A stretch of 64,000 nt of DNA from Isoetes taiwanensis (lineage: Eukaryota; Streptophyta; Lycopodiopsida; Isoetales; Isoetaceae), in the NCBI GenBank assembly GCA_021234155.1, contig JAJEKV010000172.1:825627-889626 (forward strand), given 5' to 3'. The notes beneath the pieces were generated by a model. It made no database searches. It was not told where the DNA came from and worked only from the letters and a program-made list of their open reading frames with translations. The position numbers and the translations under genes were made by a program. Below, piece after piece: positions 26,291-37,535 of the stretch; position 1 is the first letter of the stretch, and each line of letters starts with the position of its first letter.

Positions 26291-26874
26291 ACGTGAGTAG
26301 CATTTTGTACACTTACTATCCTGCATGCACGGACTGTTCGGATATCTAGTATCACATGGACACATGTTCGGGTATTAAGTAAGTAGATACATGTTTAGAA
26401 AAGTGCCTTAAAAAAAATATGATGTACCCTTTTTCTCCTTGCTTTTGCATATACTGGGCAATCGTCACTTGATCCACAGAGGGCTATAATAATGCTTAGG
26501 CATTTCTTCGCCATAGCATAAATTGCAGTCGGTAGAGTAGGACAATGAAACAATTGTAAATTGTTGAAGTTATATTTATGCCATTGCATAGATTTAAAGT
26601 AAAATTTGCAATTTCATTAGAAGCAAGCAAAATCTAGTTTCAAACTTAATATGCAGAAGCCTACCAAGACAACATTTTCTTTGGTGTATCTTTTGTTTCT
26701 TCTTTCATATCACATCGTTTAGCTTGACCTTCACCTTTCCACGCAAACCCCAAAAACACCAAGTTTGCCGTGGTACTAGTTTAATATATAGATTGGGGAC
26801 ATTTAATGGATATACCATATGTATAAAAGTAGATACCGTAAACCAAGGACCATGCAAAATAATTGAAAGTGTAA

Positions 26875-26880
26875 TTTATT
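26875..26880 (-). terminator. Candidate poly(A) signal of the lectin receptor kinase
   Basis: AATAAA on the minus strand, 131 nt past the stop codon of the receptor kinase. Position and motif are right, but plant poly(A) signals are loose, so this is only a candidate. Confidence 0.35.
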
Positions 26881-27010
26881 TTCAACCTTTGGCAGTGGTT
26901 ACTATTACATTGTAGCATATCAGTACACCTAAATAATAGATAGAGGTGTAGGAAGTAGGAAAATTTTATGTAATAGAGCATATTACTACAAGCATAAGAC
27001 CCCAACTATC

Positions 27011-29536
27011 TCAAAGTAATTCTTGAGACCATTCTTCCCCAATGGAGTAGAGGGAAGATTGTTGATTTATGGGATATGACCTTTGTTCTAGAGGTAATGT
27101 GTAGTCATTATTACCCTCTAGCATCTTTACAACCATGCCCATGGAAGGACGCATGTTAGCATCTTGGCAAGCACAGCAAAATGCCACATCTATTACCCTT
27201 TTTAATTGCACTACATCACAATCTTCTTTTGCCAATTTGGAATCGAGGAGAGTTCCATCTTCACTCATCGCCATACTTGAATAACTTCTATGACCACTAA
27301 CAACCTCGAGTACCACAATTCCAAAGCTGTAAACATCATTTTTCTCTGAGACACTGCCATTCACCCATTCAGGTGCTAAATATCCAAAGGTCCCCATCAT
27401 TCTACTGAGTATCAAAGAAGTTTCATCTGCTGGCATCAACTTGCTCAGTCCAAAATCTGCAACTTTGGGGATAAATGATTCATCTAGAAGGATGTTCTGA
27501 GGCTTCACATCCAAATGAAGTATTCTTGGATTGCATTCATGATGCAGATATGCTAAGCCTTGTGCAGTTCCCAGAATAATCTTCATTCTCTGAGCCCAAT
27601 CTAGAAGGTAACCACCACCATTGAATATCCATTTGTCCAAGGAGCCATTAGACATGAACTCATATATGAGAAGCTTATTAGTACCTTCTGCACAAAAACC
27701 CAATAACTGGACTAGGTTAACATGGTGCAATTTGCCTAGAGTTTCAATTTCTGATTTAAATTCCTGTCGACCCTGGCTGCTGCTTTCCAGTTTCTTGACT
27801 GCAATTTTCCTTCCATCCAAAAGCACACCCTCGTACACTCCGCCAAAACCACCTTTGCCAATTTGTTTTCCAAAGTGATCTGTCACCACCTCTATCTCTG
27901 GATAGCTGTAGCTGGACAAAGATATTATTATATCATCCTCGCCTGGAGGCTCTGGCTTGCCCAAGAGACGTGAAAGAAGCCAAACATGTGCTCTTTTCTG
28001 CATCATATGTATCTTTGATATAACAGGTTGGAATGATATGACATTATGCGCAAAGCAGGCCCATATTGAGATTGCTATGAGAATCAAATTTACGGACTGC
28101 ATGCTAAAGAAGAAGTAAAGTTTAAAGACAAAACTGTCGAATGTGGTAGAAGCAGCAAGGATTATATTAACAAGGATTAGGCCTATTGGAAAGCAGCATC
28201 TGTTACAATTACGTCTGCTACAACGGGGAAGCCTTGCTACAAGTAGAATTATAGTATTAATGATTGTAAGAGGATAAAGATTTAAGACTCCAAAATAAAG
28301 AATGTATGAGTAGGCCATCGGCATTGTACTATAGCTTTCAGAAAGAAGCCAGCCAACAAATGCAGAGCATCCAAGGAAGATTACTATGAAGTGTAGAGCA
28401 ATCAATATAAACAGGAGTATCCTTCTGGGAGGAGAATTTCTAATGAGAAATTGGAGGACACCCCTAAGGGATACTTGCAGAATGGTCATGTCTATAGAGA
28501 TGATGGCAAAAGAAATTGCAGAATACTTGTGTCGAAAAACACCAATAACTGCTAGTAAAGACGAGAATAATATGGCAGCAACCGAGGCAAGCAAAAGTAT
28601 GCGAAGCAAAATGTGATGGCTAGAATTTTTGAGAAAGCAGGATCTTACTTCTGAATAAATCATGATCAAGAGAGAGGCAATCACTATGCTAATTAAAGAT
28701 ATTTCTCCTGCGCTCAGGAGGGACCGGCAATCGTCAAAAGACATGTCACCGGTACAACAGAGGGATTCCGTTGTCCAGGTGCCATCTAGAAGAGTATAAA
28801 GCTTGAAGGAGCCGCGCTCCTGGAGGCGTATGAACACGGTAAAGTCATTAGTGCTGTAATATTTGTATCCGGAAGTTAGAAAAACGTGGGAGATTGGCAT
28901 ACCGCGGGAGTTGAAACTGGTAAAATCCAGATCGTAATAGTAAGCAGTGTAATTGCGCAATCTAAGCCCAATTTTCAAACCCCCAGTATATTGTGTGCAT
29001 AACGTTTTGTGGCCCTGCGTCACCTTTAACTTACCATGCTCGAACACAACAGTAGACCTTCCGTTGGAAAGCTTGCTAAAGTTCTGACCCAAAACTACAA
29101 CATCTGATGAACTATCTATGCTTTGCCATACTGCAGTCTCGTTCCCATCATACAACACCAGATTACCGTTCCTTTCAATCTCCCACCTTTCTATGCCCGG
29201 TCCAACAGACCAAACTTTTTGATTTGATTCATCTCGCAGTACAAGGCTTCCAGTTGAATCGAGAACAAATGTGGAACCCAACACAGTCTTGCTTTTAGAA
29301 CTCCATAACATCACCGGCTCTGGGATTCTCGCAAATACTCCAAATGCTTTTTGGAATGGATAGAAAGCCAAGCAGAAAGACCTGTTTTGGATGACGCTAG
29401 AACTGCTATCCAAAACTGGGTAAAGACGACGCCCACTCCATGCCAAATTATCTTCATTAAGAGTGTAATTGATTGTTAGAAGATGGGCCTTGGTTAAACA
29501 GCATAGAAACACCCAGATCAAGTATTTCCTCTTCAT
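27011..29536 (-). CDS. Bulb-lectin receptor-like kinase with seven membrane segments
   Basis: One uninterrupted, intronless frame of 841 residues. Residues 1-20 form a signal peptide. Residues 30-160 resemble a bulb-type (G-type, S-domain) lectin, with GSLVL and GNLVLYDGNETAVWQS repeats. Five N-glycosylation sequons (N23, N51, N132, N152, N195) support an extracellular side. A Cys pair near 260-270 stands where EGF/PAN modules usually are; those modules are not recognisable. Seven hydrophobic segments follow, at about 278-296, 309-334, 339-365, 371-398, 406-434, 449-474 and 476-500. The kinase occupies about 555-808: glycine loop GKGGFGGVY (560-568), Lys581, Glu596, HLDVKPQN (674-681, Leu in place of the Arg of HRD, a non-RD kinase), DFG 694-696 and APE 721-723. 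All catalytic residues are present, so Ser/Thr kinase activity at the plasma membrane is expected. S-domain kinases normally have one membrane helix; seven is unusual. Topology fits: lectin outside, seven passes, kinase inside. Ligand unknown. Confidence 0.93.
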   Translation of the reverse strand: MKRKYLIWVFLCCLTKAHLLTINYTLNEDNLAWSGRRLYPVLDSSSSVIQNRSFCLAFYPFQKAFGVFARIPEPVMLWSSKSKTVLGSTFVLDSTGSLVLRDESNQKVWSVGPGIERWEIERNGNLVLYDGNETAVWQSIDSSSDVVVLGQNFSKLSNGRSTVVFEHGKLKVTQGHKTLCTQYTGGLKIGLRLRNYTAYYYDLDFTSFNSRGMPISHVFLTSGYKYYSTNDFTVFIRLQERGSFKLYTLLDGTWTTESLCCTGDMSFDDCRSLLSAGEISLISIVIASLLIMIYSEVRSCFLKNSSHHILLRILLLASVAAILFSSLLAVIGVFRHKYSAISFAIISIDMTILQVSLRGVLQFLIRNSPPRRILLFILIALHFIVIFLGCSAFVGWLLSESYSTMPMAYSYILYFGVLNLYPLTIINTIILLVARLPRCSRRNCNRCCFPIGLILVNIILAASTTFDSFVFKLYFFFSMQSVNLILIAISIWACFAHNVISFQPVISKIHMMQKRAHVWLLSRLLGKPEPPGEDDIIISLSSYSYPEIEVVTDHFGKQIGKGGFGGVYEGVLLDGRKIAVKKLESSSQGRQEFKSEIETLGKLHHVNLVQLLGFCAEGTNKLLIYEFMSNGSLDKWIFNGGGYLLDWAQRMKIILGTAQGLAYLHHECNPRILHLDVKPQNILLDESFIPKVADFGLSKLMPADETSLILSRMMGTFGYLAPEWVNGSVSEKNDVYSFGIVVLEVVSGHRSYSSMAMSEDGTLLDSKLAKEDCDVVQLKRVIDVAFCCACQDANMRPSMGMVVKMLEGNNDYTLPLEQRSYPINQQSSLYSIGEEWSQELL

Positions 29537-29549
29537 GAGTGCAATGCAT
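29457..29549 (-). promoter_or_regulatory. Overlapping upstream ORF in the receptor-kinase leader
   Basis: An ATG lies 13 nt before the receptor-kinase start, in another reading frame. It opens a 30-codon frame that runs past the main start and ends at TAA 79 nt inside the coding region. Ribosomes that use it cannot reach the main ATG by simple reinitiation, so it could lower translation. Whether the transcript includes it is not known. Confidence 0.45.
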
Positions 29550-29700
29550 AAAGCAAAAGCTTTGTCATCTGGAATGCTTCTTCTTAACTTACTGCTTTGC
29601 CGCCAGCCGCAAGTACTAATGCTTGCGGGTCAACCAATGCCCAGCTCACATCCATCAAGGATGGGCACATGTCTTAAATGGGAAGGTGTTGGTGGCTGTC

Positions 29701-29710
29701 CTATATTTAA
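29701..29710 (-). promoter_or_regulatory. Candidate TATA element of the receptor kinase
   Basis: TTAAATATAG on the minus strand, about 165 nt before the start codon. It is A/T-rich and TATA-like. No other promoter element is clear, and A/T-rich background makes chance matches common. Confidence 0.25.
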
Positions 29711-30084
29711 AGAATAGTCAGTTTGCACCTGATGAAACTAGTATTGATACTAGCAAACCAAGCCCAGCGTTGTTGGGCTAGGTTGGAGAACATGTTATCA
29801 ACTTGTAGATATATGATTTTCGTGCATTTGGCATCATAGCTGTATTCTTTTTTTTTTTTTTGTTTTGTGTGCATTGACCTTTTTTTAAAGCCAATAATTG
29901 GTAGTATTTGTTAGAATTGTCTTCTTTTTGCAGCATTTGTTGACTATCTTTGAACCATTACCTTTGTCCACATCTTATATTATAAAGTTTTAGCGTATGT
30001 CTTCAATCAAACCTAATTTAGATAGTTGAGATATATGCGACACTTCGAGGCAGAGATTTATGTGACAACTTCCCACCACAGTGA

Positions 30085-31995
30085 TTGGCCATGCTCGATC
30101 TCACGAGGAAAGGGGAAAACAAGTGGAAAAGGGGCAAAGTGAGAGGCAAAAAGGCACCATGCAAAAAGGGAAAAAAAGAAGGAAGGAAAAGGAAAGGAAA
30201 AACCAAAGGAAAGAAAAGAAAAGGAGAAAAAGGAAACAAAAAAGGACACTATAAAAGGAAAAGGGGGAAAACGGTGGCGGAATAAAATAGGAGGAAAAGA
30301 AAAGGGAAGGGAGGAAAAACATTTTCTTCAATAAGGGCAACCAGGAAAAAGGTGAAGACGGAAAGGGTTTCTTGAAGGGAAAAGGGAAGATAAGAATGAT
30401 GGAGAGAAGGAAAAAGAACATGGAAAAATAGAAAGGGAAGGAAAAGGAAAAAAGGAGGCGAGAAAAGGAAAAGGGCATGAGGAAAAGGGAGAGGGAGAAA
30501 GTGGCACGAGAAGAGGAAAAGGGTGAGGAAAGGAAAAAAAAAAAGAAAAAGAGATGGAAAAAGGGAAAAAGGAAAAGGGGAAAGAGAAAAGCAAAAAGAG
30601 AAATGAAAAACTGGAATAGGAAAAGAGGAAAAGGGAAAAAGGAAGAGGGGGTGGGAAAAAGGAGGAAAAAGAGCATGTGAAAAAGGTGGAAAAATGGAAT
30701 GGAAAAAGGTGTGGAAAAATGGAAAGGAAAAGAGAAGCAAAAAAAAAAAAAAGGTGGAAAGAAAAGAGGAAAAGGCATGGAAAAAGAAAAAAGGATGAAA
30801 AAAAAAGAAGGAAAAGGAAAAGGAAATGGAGGCGAAAAGGGAAAGAAAAAAGAACATGAGGAATAAGGAGGAAAATGGAAAAGAGGAAGGAAAAAGAAAA
30901 AAACTGGAAGGGAAAAGGTGAGGAAAGGAGCAAAATAAAGGAAAAAAAGAGCATGGGAAAAGGAAAAGAAAAAAGAAAAAGGGGAATAGGACGGGAAAAG
31001 GGGAAGAGGGTAGGGAAAAGGCGAAAGAAAAGGCAAGTAAAAAAAGTGGAAAAAAAAGGAATGGAAAAATACATGGGAAAAAGGGAAAAGGAAAAAGGAA
31101 AGGAAAGAGAAAGGAAGGGGGAAGGAAAGGAAAAGGGCATTTGAAAAGGAAAGGGGTGGGGAAATGATAAAAAAAGAAGGAAAGGGAAAAGAAAAAAAGG
31201 GAGGCATCAAAGGGGGAAGGAAAGGGAAAAAAGGCATGAGAAAAAAGGAAGAAAAAATGGAAAAAGGGGAAGAGGGGTAGGGAAAGGTTTGAAGAAAAGG
31301 CAAGTAAAAAAGTGGAAAAAGGGAATGGAAAAATACATGGGAAAAAGGGAAAAGGAAAAGGAAGGAAAGAGAAAAGGAAAAGGAGGGAAAGAAAAAAAAA
31401 CATGAGGAATAAGGAGGGAAAATGGAAAAGAGGAAGGGAAAAAGGGCCGCAAAAAAAAAAAAGAGGGAAAGGGTGAGGAAAGGGTAAAAATAAAGGGAAA
31501 AAAGAGCATGGGGAAAAGGGAAAAGAAAAGAAAAAAAAGCGGAATAGGGACGAGGAAAAACCCCAGAGGGTAGGGAAAGGGAAGAAAAGGCAAAAAAAAT
31601 GGAAAAAAAGGAATGGAAAAAATACATGGGAAAAAGGGAAAAGGAAAAAGGAAAGGAAAGAGAAAAGGAAGGGGAAGGAAAGAGGAAAAGAGCTACTCCC
31701 CAAAAGGGAAAAGGGTGGGAAATGATAAAAAAAGAAGGAAAGGGAAAAAAAAAAGGAGGCGGAAAGGGAAAAAAAGAGCATGAGAAAAATGGGAAGGGTG
31801 GAGAAAGGTGAAAAGGGAAGGAAAAAAAGCCGTCAAAAAAAGGAAAAGGAAAAAATGAGAATGAGAAAAAGGAAGGAAAAGAGGAGGAGAAGAGGGTAAA
31901 AAAGAAAAAAAAAAAAGAGAGAAGGGAGAAAAGTAAATGTCTGGAAAAATAAGAAAGGGGAAAAAGAAAGTGTGTAAGAAAATGAGGAAAAAAGG
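30085..31995. repeat. 1.9 kb homopurine (G/A) array with higher-order repeats
   Basis: The plus strand is almost entirely A and G, broken mainly by short CATG-type words (for example near 30474, 30671, 30774, 30852, 30949, 31069, 31335, 31400, 31504, 31623 and 31776). Larger blocks recur. ACATGAGGAATAAGGAGG occurs at about 30853 and 31400. GAGCATGGG followed by AAAAGG occurs at about 30947 and 31504. TACATGGGAAAAAGGG occurs at about 31069, 31335 and 31623. This gives a unit of about 550 bp made of two halves of about 270-290 bp. Long Phe/Ser/Pro/Leu frames on the minus strand are a by-product of the polypyrimidine composition and are not genes. Such tracts can form intramolecular triplexes. 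The array starts about 550 bp upstream of the receptor-kinase start codon. Confidence 0.95.
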
Positions 31996-32039
31996 ATATA
32001 CGGGATAGAGCAAAGGAAGGTTATCAAATGCACAAAACC

Positions 32040-33930
32040 TCTTATAGCCTAGATATGATGGACTTGGTTAATGAGTCGAGCTGAATAGGTTTCCATCCAC
32101 AAATGTTCCCAAAATTTGCTTATAGGAAAACAAAGGCACCATTACTAGTTCAATGCCTTAAAGATATATTTAAGATTCTTATTCATATATTTTTATATGT
32201 AACACAAGCTGTCAAACATTAGTAAACCATGAATCCAAGAGCAAAAGCAATGGTGACACGGCTAAAGCAATGCCCATTTATATAAGAAGCTTTTAGTATT
32301 GAAGCTCTTAGTAATCGAAGTCTCTCCAATGAGAGCAACCATTTAGACTTCAAACCGCCCAAATTTTGTGATGTGTTGGATAAGTATTGTATATTATGTG
32401 CCGAGTTTTTAATGATCCAACTCATATGCGTGAAGAGTTCTTAATGGTCCAACTCTATGTTGCCTCAAGATCTCCTCGAGGCCAAAGTTCGTTGTTACAA
32501 AGTTAAACTGGATCTTAGATCGATCTAGCAGCAAACATTCATCAAGACATTTTTGTCCATCCTTGTTATAAGCTTCTTGGTTTTAGATCGATCCAAGAAC
32601 AACACACATTCATCTTTTATTTTTTTTTAAGATGTTATGTATAGCTACCTCTCAAATATGGGCGGCCATTTCTGGCGTACATTTCTAAGTCTAAATGCAA
32701 GCTTATACATCCTGTGGTTGAGTTTCTCAACCCCACCAATGCGAAAATAGACTTCTAAAACAACATTTCAGATCCTTGCTCAAGAAATCCAAAAGAAAAA
32801 ATAAATATTCAAACACATAGACAGATGCAAATCTCTCCAAATCAGCTTTAAATACACATGAAATAGCTCATATTTGAAGCTACACATTCAAGTTCCTCAT
32901 AATTATTTGTTCTGGTGTGGATATTAGATCATAACATATATAATGTTTCATGATAACTTTTGGGTCATCTCACATTCCACACATGTTACTAAACTCCGAG
33001 GATTTTGGTTTGCATATAATTAATGAATAATGAGTTATTGATATTAAAATGAAAAGATCAAGTCCGATACCATGTGAGGCCCCCCTGCTTGACCTAATGA
33101 TTTGCAATACCACATTATAGTTTCTTATATGGTCCTATGTCTCATACATTTCTCACATATAGATCTTGGTCTAGCGGAAAACACAAATAAGAGACTGAAT
33201 TTAGCAGATTTAAATTTAAAAAGCTGGAAGAAATTCCATTTCAAAATTGTACACAACAAAGAGTTCTGATTTGAATTCCTTATTTACATTTGAACTTAAC
33301 ATTCAAGTAGCTAAGGATGAAGTATCCCAGAACGATTCACGACATACACCGCAGAAGAGAAAGGATGCCATTCTTCTATGGTCGAAAAGCCTAGCTATGG
33401 TGTGTGAAACAAATTGTGAAGCAACGGAGTTGGAGAGCAAATAAATAAGAGCAGCTCTAGTAGTACATTAATCCCTTACAAAAATGAGCACCCTATTGTG
33501 AGAGAGTGCTAGTTTTAAATTGTTTGGCAATTCATAGCCAAATTTTGATAAATAGGGGCAAGAGAATTTCAAAAGTCTGCTACAATGCTCATTAACATCT
33601 CAAACTACATTTGTAACCATCACATTCCGGCGTTCAAGTAAAACAACCATAATGTGGAGGGATAAATTTGCTAAGACGACAATCTTCTTTACCAAGTAAG
33701 TGCAGATTAAAATAAACCACAAATCATCTTGTGACGATCATTCACTTTCGTAAGTAACGGATGCCTTGTTGCTGAAACACGAAAAGCTTCTTAGGCATTT
33801 GAAAATCGAGATAAAAAAGCAAGCATTTGAAAATCAAATAAAAAGGTTATAGAAAAGTACCATTTTCAATTCTTGTCAGTCATTGCTGCTCCTAACTACA
33901 ATGTTAAAATTATATCACTCATCATGAACA
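32040..33930. other. Non-coding stretch
   Basis: A/T-rich sequence with no gene that I can support. The longest frames (32219-32425 on minus, 33247-33444 on plus) have no motif. Confidence 0.45.
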
Positions 33931-33937
33931 ACAAACA

Positions 33938-34342
33938 ATGCAAGTTGCAATAAGCCCTCTTATTCAGGTCACAAGAAAGGGAAGAGTGTTGTTGAGAATG
34001 TTCAAAATTATGAGCGGAGTAACCATATGGGTAGATTATGATCCTAGCATAGAATACGACCCTCTTAGAATCAGGCCTAGCCGCATTGCATTGCCTGAAA
34101 GCTTATATCAGCCTCTTTGGGTCAATTTGCCCCGTGAACTTATGAGATTCCAGGATTATACTTTTCTGAAGGATAGTAAGGCAGCGACCCTAGACAGTTT
34201 ACACCAAGCCTTTACAATTTTTTGCTCGGACTCCGAGGTATTACATTGTCCCAAAAGCAATCTTCGTTATGCACGAAAAAAGAAAAACAGTGGTGATTTC
34301 CAATACATATGGCTACTTTTTATACCAAAGCAAGAATTATGA
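33938..34342 (+). pseudogene. Possible L-type (legume) lectin domain fragment
   Basis: A 134-residue open frame contains SGVTIWVDYDPSIEYDPLRI (residues about 26-45), then ALPESLYQPLWVNLP and KAATLDSLHQAF. This resembles the C-terminal half of the L-type lectin domain of plant lectin receptor kinases. There a V-W-I-D-Y-D strand, an L-x-V strand, a P-x-L-S strand and a VGFSAATG-DSLHQ-type loop occur in that order. The VGFS loop is altered and the closing strand is missing, and no kinase follows on this strand. The match is by eye and weak enough that an unrelated frame cannot be excluded. Confidence 0.35.
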
Positions 34343-35227
34343 TGGCTTTTCAAGCTGAACCTCAAATTCGAAATGGGAAAAAAGAATAATGTTTTTACCT
34401 CTTCTTCTGCAAAGCTCCAAGATACGATAATCGCGGCCCTAAGTACACATGGTTTGAATCGCATCACAAAAAAACAGAGGTGATTTGTAGCACTCCAAGA
34501 CAACACATTTTTAGCAAAAGTTCCAAGGTATTGAACCATGTGCCATGATATAACTGCTTGTGCTTATGAGAAAATATAAGTGTTTCAAAAAAAGAATACA
34601 ACAATGACAACAACATGATAAATGCTTACCACCTCTTTTTGCGAGATTGTAATAGCTCAATACAGTTGAAGAATATAGTTAGGAGAAGAAATCTTCTTAG
34701 CATTTATAGACTCTGCCCAGTGAAATTACAATCGCATTAAGAATCAAGAAATAGTTTCTTACACGGACTCTAGAAACGAAAAAAGGTTTCCCTCGAAAAT
34801 AGAAATAAAAATAGATTTTCCAAGAAAAAAGAACCAACCGGCACTTCCTTGCATGTGCATAGAGTGATCTATTCATATTAAGATCCAACGCACCTATGAA
34901 AGGGGCCTTCCAATGTAAGCATTACCATGATGAAGATGAAGAGAGATGCATGTCGAGATCTTGAGCTTGAGCAATTTGAGCATGCATGCCACAATATCAG
35001 CTGAAAAAACAACATTGCTCCATATTACTGCCCTGTTTTCTTCAACTGAATTTCCTCCTGTGCAAGAAGAAAAAGCTTCTGGAAACAAAATTTGATCAGC
35101 TCATAAACATAATAAAAGGTAAGATATGCCATTATCTTTGACAAAAGAAACATACCTATAAATTCGGATGCATCTGGGCTCTGTGCGCTTTCTACTTTTG
35201 AGCTCTCCTCGCCAAATTCATGTTGTT

Positions 35228-35357
35228 TCTCAGACTCTTTACTCTCCTTGCATGCAAATTTTGAGAAATACCTATTGGGATGCAAACATCTACCAAGCCC
35301 TGCACCAAATCTGGTATATCTTCTCAGATTCTCTACTCTCCTTGCATGCAAATTTTT
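35228..35357. repeat. Direct repeat of 35 bp, period 94
   Basis: TCTCAGAYTCTYTACTCTCC followed by TTGCATGCAAATTTT occurs at 35228-35262 and 35322-35357 with two substitutions. Confidence 0.75.
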
Positions 35358-35777
35358 TTCGAATTCATAATAGCAGGGGCTTCTATATCATCCCCTACAA
35401 TTGTTCCAGCATTGAAATTGATGGGCGATAAGTCTAGAGCTATCCCAGGATTTTCGCTTAGCTTTATTCTCTCGATCACTGCTTCTATGCCTCCGATCCA
35501 CACTTTTTCGGCGAGTCTTTTGCAGCATCCCGCTGGAGCAAGAATACAGGGGAAAAAACATCGTGGTTATCTGAACCGTCCAAATTGGTAGAACAAATCT
35601 GGGCCCTCGAAAGTTTTAGGGCGTGGTTCAAGACACACGCCAAAACATTATTATATAGGATAAGAAGTAAGCTTCTTGGAAGACTCTATACAACAACAAA
35701 TAACAGGGCCAATAGAAGAGGAACCTCTTAGAATTTAGAATGTGAGAAAACTATAATGAATTCCACGATGCTCAGAG

Positions 35778-35880
35778 ATCCTAAAAACGAATATATCTGA
35801 CACTAATTGGCAATGCTCAAATGTGTGACATCCTAAAAACGCATATATCTGACACTAATCGGCAATGCTCAAATGTGACA
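35778..35880. repeat. Two-copy tandem duplication, about 52 bp unit
   Basis: ATCCTAAAAACG, then ATATATCTGACACTAAT, GGCAATGCTCAAATGTG is present at 35778-35826 and again at 35830-35880 with three differences, so the duplication is fairly recent. Confidence 0.85.
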
Positions 35881-36950
35881 AGAAAGGAGATACGAGGCCA
35901 GGGTTGATAGACAAGCACAACAAGTGGAAAACTCTCGAACTACAAAAGCCACCATGCAACGAGACATAAAAATGCAAAGCACAAGATGCCAGAGATTAAC
36001 CATGAATAAGAAAGTTAATGACTATTTACAAAGGATGCAAGACAAAAAATTGTTGAAGCTACTCTAAGCACTAGAAGCAAATTAAAAAATAGTGCAAAAA
36101 CAACAAGAAACATCGGTTGTCAAAATATATATTAAATAAAGAATAATAATAAAAAAAAAATCAATACTTAGCCCCTAGAGGCACAAAATGTATGGATGAA
36201 AAACCAAATTAAGCAATGAGTCATGGAAGGAACCCATGCCCTAATGAGGCAGAACAAGGGTCAATACAATAAGAACCATGCCCACAAAAGATGCAGCTCA
36301 ACTAATTAAGACAAACTACGTCATCACTGGCGGGCAAGTTTGAGACGTCGTGCTTCATCAACGAAGAAAGGAGGAAGAAATGGTCATCAAAATGAAGAGC
36401 TATCTCATAGCCCTCCCGGTCTGCAACAATCAAGAATTTCATATGTCGAGCAACAGACGTTTTACTCACTTTCACAATTGTAAGAACGTCATTAGTAATC
36501 GAAGGGCTCAACGCGGACATGGGAGAGTATAAATTGTGAAAGCGGTCTTGCATAGAGGACAATAACTCATACTAGTACCTAATTGGACCACTTTTAAAAG
36601 TAGGTACATCACGAGAAGCGTGCTCCTGAATCTCCAACCTCAAGGCCTCGAGCTTCTCATTAACATATAGATAGGCTTCTCATTCATCTCAGCAGATTTT
36701 CTACAATGGTGGATAGTGGATAGCCGCACATATGCGAACTACCCATGAAGAAAAATAAAGGGAATGTCCAATTATACAACTTGGACCCCATGAAATACAA
36801 TGCTAATAGATGTTTGGTCATGTACCGCCAAAGCTTATCACATGGATTTAAAACCCCTCCACGCTGGGCTGATCACGCGACAACAAAACAAAACCTCTTC
36901 AAATAGAGGGGCTGGTCACACGTGCGGGCGACAAACACATTAAACAATTT

Positions 36951-36971
36951 GGGTTGGGGGGAGGGAGGGGG
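36951..36971 (+). other. G-quadruplex-type motif
   Basis: Four G-runs of 3, 6, 3 and 5 are separated by TT, A and A, which satisfies the usual G4 pattern with very short loops. No gene is recognisable next to it. Confidence 0.6.
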
Positions 36972-37511
36972 TTTCAAAGAATAGAGAATAAGGTACTGCT
37001 GAGAGAGAAAGAGGAAGCGCCGATGAGACGTTGAAGAAGAACCTCGCCTAATATAGCGATCTCCCAACCATAGAAGGCATGCAATGTATGCATGCGAGAC
37101 ATGCATGCTCGCCCCCTCTAGAATCTTGATCCGAGGGCTCGGATCGATGGAATTGACTAGATAAAGAACTTTGTAAGTCTTGGATTTGAGCAGACTGGAG
37201 CTTTAACGCTTGCGGAAGTTTGCTATAACATCCAAAGAAGAAGAACTGGGAACCATTGAATTTTGGCCCACCAAGGGAGGAGCATTATGAGATGTAGGAG
37301 CATGGGAAGAAAATGGAGTGCAATTAGGCAAAAAGGAGGCGGTGAACTTAGAGAAAAATTGATCGAAGCTAAAGGATTTGAAAAGTTAAGATTCAAAGTA
37401 GCCCTATTGGATGGAATAAAAGGAATAGCTGATGCACGATGGTTCTTAACACAATGCTTTTTAATAGGGATTGACGACCATCTTTTAGCAATATACTTGC
37501 GTTTATGCTTA

Positions 37512-37535
37512 TAAGAATAGAATAGAATAGAATAG
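37512..37535. repeat. GAATA pentanucleotide microsatellite
   Basis: AGAAT is repeated four times in direct succession, followed by a T-run. Simple slippage repeat. Confidence 0.85.

Noticed and set aside
30085-31144. Lys/Glu/Arg-rich plus-strand frames in the same array
   Set aside because: They are the purine-strand counterpart of the same low-complexity array, with no domain or codon structure.
30101-31781. Open frames of 508, 510 and 270 codons on the minus strand, rich in Phe, Ser, Pro and Leu
   Set aside because: They are the translation of a polypyrimidine strand, which has few stop codons in any frame. The frames overlap each other and show only repeat-driven composition.
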